A DNA stretch of 6,397 bases from Roseburia sp. (lineage in GTDB: Bacteria > Bacillota > Clostridia > Lachnospirales > Lachnospiraceae): positions 1 to 6,397 of the forward strand of contig JAGASC010000183.1 in the NCBI GenBank assembly GCA_017621905.1, in the 5' to 3' direction. This document shows, in pieces, positions 5,242 to 6,397 of the stretch (its first letter is position 1; every line of letters begins with the position of its first letter). Both the position numbers and the translations under genes were made by a program. The notes under the pieces are model-generated. The model worked only from the letters and a program-made list of their open reading frames with translations. It made no database searches and was not told the origin of the DNA.

Positions 5242-6092
5242 TAGTAAAAATTATTTCAGACAGTACGAGTGATCTGTCGGATGAATTATTGAAGAAATAT
5301 GATGTGGATATCCTGCCATGTCATATTTTACTGGGAGAAGAAGAGTATGAGGATGGCAGAAACCTTACACCGGAGCAGATTTACAGCTGGTCCGATGCGA
5401 ACAAAACCACACCGAAAACATCCGCTCCATCCCTGGAGGCAGCGGTAGAATTGCTGCGTCCCTATGTGGAAGCAGGCAGGGAAATTGTGTGTTTTTCCAT
5501 TGCCAGTGGAATGTCCACATCCGGCAATGTGATGCGCATGGCAGCAGCAGAACTGGAAGCAGAGCATCTTGTTTCCGTGATTGATTCTGCAAACCTGTCC
5601 ACCGGTATCGGCCTTATGGTAATCGAGGCTTCCATTATGGCGCAGGAGGGAAAAAGTGCGGCAGAAATTGTTGCCGCTGTGGAGGAGTTAAAACCGAGAG
5701 TTCGTGCGAGCTTCGTTGTAGATACATTGACCTATCTGTACAGAGGCGGCAGATGCAGCGGTTTGTCTGCTATGGCTGGCAGTATGTTAAAAATTCATCC
5801 GAAGATTGTGGTGACAGACGGCAAAATGCTTCCGGATGAAAAATACCGCGGAAAGATGCCGGTGGTCGTGATGCGTTATGCGAAGGATATGGAGGAAGAT
5901 TTAAAACATGCGAAGAAAGACCGTGTCTTTATCACCCATTCCGGCAGCGAGGAAGCCATCATTGAGGAAGTGCGGAAGTATTTAGAGAGTCTCAATGTAT
6001 TTTCAGAGATTTTAATCACAAGGGCAGGCGGAGTTGTTTCAAGTCACTGCGGCCCGGGGACACTGGGTGTGCTGTTCATTCAGGGAGAGTAA
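5238..6092 (+). CDS. DegV family protein (FakB-like fatty-acid-binding protein)
   Basis: A cytoplasmic protein of 284 aa, normal for DegV. Family members such as FakB hold a fatty acid in a closed pocket and present its carboxylate to the kinase FakA, feeding acyl-phosphate into phospholipid synthesis. Visible in order are IISDSTSDL (5-13), TSAPS (61-65), SIASGMSTSGN (87-97), VIDSANLSTGIGL (114-126), LTYLYRGGR (164-172) and HCGPGTLG (270-277). Thr61, Ser93 and the terminal His fall where FakB proteins contact the fatty-acid carboxylate. Translation starts at TTG behind AAGGAGG. It has its own strong promoter and terminator, so it is probably a single-gene unit. No fakA is in the window, so the kinase partner would be encoded elsewhere, and the bound lipid is unknown. 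The family is firm, the FakB role inferred. Confidence 0.93.
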   Translation: MIVKIISDSTSDLSDELLKKYDVDILPCHILLGEEEYEDGRNLTPEQIYSWSDANKTTPKTSAPSLEAAVELLRPYVEAGREIVCFSIASGMSTSGNVMRMAAAELEAEHLVSVIDSANLSTGIGLMVIEASIMAQEGKSAAEIVAAVEELKPRVRASFVVDTLTYLYRGGRCSGLSAMAGSMLKIHPKIVVTDGKMLPDEKYRGKMPVVVMRYAKDMEEDLKHAKKDRVFITHSGSEEAIIEEVRKYLESLNVFSEILITRAGGVVSSHCGPGTLGVLFIQGE

Positions 6093-6116
6093 AGATAATT
6101 TAAAAAGATATTAGCC

Positions 6117-6156
6117 AAAAGAGGACTGTTACAAAGTGTGATGGTTCTCTTTTTTT
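6117..6156 (+). terminator. Rho-independent terminator of degV
   Basis: A long stem of about 17 pairs, including several G-U wobbles: AAAAGAG (6117-6123) pairs with CTCTTTT (6147-6153), GACTG with TGGTT, and TTACA with TGTGA, around the loop AAG (6134-6136). It ends in a run of seven T (6150-6156). It starts 25 bases after the degV stop and separates degV from the symporter gene. Confidence 0.85.
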
Positions 6157-6168
6157 ATAAAATATTTT

Positions 6169-6196
6169 TTGTTAATCCCCATATAATTTATAGAAT
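6169..6196 (+). promoter_or_regulatory. Candidate promoter of the AGCS symporter gene
   Basis: TTGTTA (6169-6174), a 16-base spacer and TAGAAT (6191-6196). Transcription would start near 6203 and leave a leader of about 16 nt, just enough for the GGGGA ribosome binding site at 6208-6212. A TATAAT at 6182-6187 is a better -10 by sequence but has no -35 at proper spacing. Confidence 0.4.
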
Positions 6197-6218
6197 ACCT
6201 GTAAGTCGGGGAACTTTT

Positions 6219-6397
6219 ATGGATGCATTATTACGATTTGTAAGCACATTTCAGGAATATCTCTGGAGCTTTCCGATGCTGGTACTGTTGGGAGGCACTC
6301 ACCTATATTTTACGGTAAAGCTTCGGTTTATACAGCGAAAAATCCCTCTCGGCATACGATTAAGTCTGGGGATAGATAAAACGGAGACACGACAAAA
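6219..6397 (+). CDS. N-terminus of an AGCS-family sodium:alanine/glycine symporter (3' end outside window)
   Basis: The first 59 residues are present and the frame is open to the right edge. The pattern of a short amphipathic N-terminus, an LWSFPMLVLLGGTHLYFTVK hydrophobic segment and then LRFIQRKIPLGIRLS matches the start of AGCS transporters (AlsT/DagA type), whose consensus here is a first membrane helix ending in GTGLYFT followed by the basic RFxQ. These are inner-membrane proteins that import alanine or glycine with Na+. A His replaces the usual Gly in GTG. GGGGA six bases before the ATG supports the start. It is separated from degV by a terminator. The substrate cannot be judged from this fragment. 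Confidence 0.75.
   Translation, partial: MDALLRFVSTFQEYLWSFPMLVLLGGTHLYFTVKLRFIQRKIPLGIRLSLGIDKTETRQ

Noticed and set aside
1..6397. CRISPR array, tRNA/rRNA, insertion sequence, phage or toxin-antitoxin/defence genes
   Set aside because: No spaced repeats, clover-leaf sequence, transposase, integrase or toxin-like pair was found on either strand.

Overview
The window looks like chromosomal DNA from a low-to-moderate GC Bacillota, most likely a gut Clostridia such as a Lachnospiraceae. This rests on purine-rich AGGAGG-type ribosome binding sites, sigma-A-like promoters, a TTG start, and the set of genes (GH4 alpha-galactosidase with an AraC regulator, ABC-F ATPase, DegV protein, AGCS symporter). 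No gene here names the species.

Layout. Bases 1-80 hold the last codons of an unrecognised plus-strand gene. A melA-type GH4 alpha-galactosidase runs leftward (96-1415) and is divergent from an AraC-family regulator (1648-2430) across a 232-bp control region. This is the usual arrangement for alpha-galactoside use: the regulator most likely senses the sugar and activates the hydrolase. No sugar transporter is in the window. Next, all on the plus strand, come an ABC-F ATPase of the ribosome-associated, non-transporter kind (2601-4601), a small unrecognised helical protein (about 72-80 aa, ending at 5016), a DegV/FakB-like fatty-acid-binding protein (5238-6092) with a strong promoter before it and a strong hairpin terminator after it, and the N-terminal 59 codons of an AGCS sodium:amino-acid symporter that runs off the right edge.

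The genes look like separate transcription units, not one pathway. Only melA and araC have an obvious functional link. Three starts deserve care. The regulator starts at ATG 1648, because a TATAAT box covers 1584-1589. DegV starts at TTG 5238 behind AAGGAGG. The small ORF may start at 4798 instead of 4774.

I see no CRISPR array, tRNA, rRNA, insertion sequence, phage gene or defence system. The signals that the genes do not explain lie in the intergenic regions: a 9+9 bp AT-rich palindrome just before the small ORF, an 8+8 bp inverted repeat over its stop codon, a four-copy hexamer repeat, a 24-codon ORF ending on the degV start, a cre-like palindrome before the ABC-F gene, and a pair of similar motifs 63 bp apart in the melA-araC region. 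These are modest leads, not evidence of a new system.
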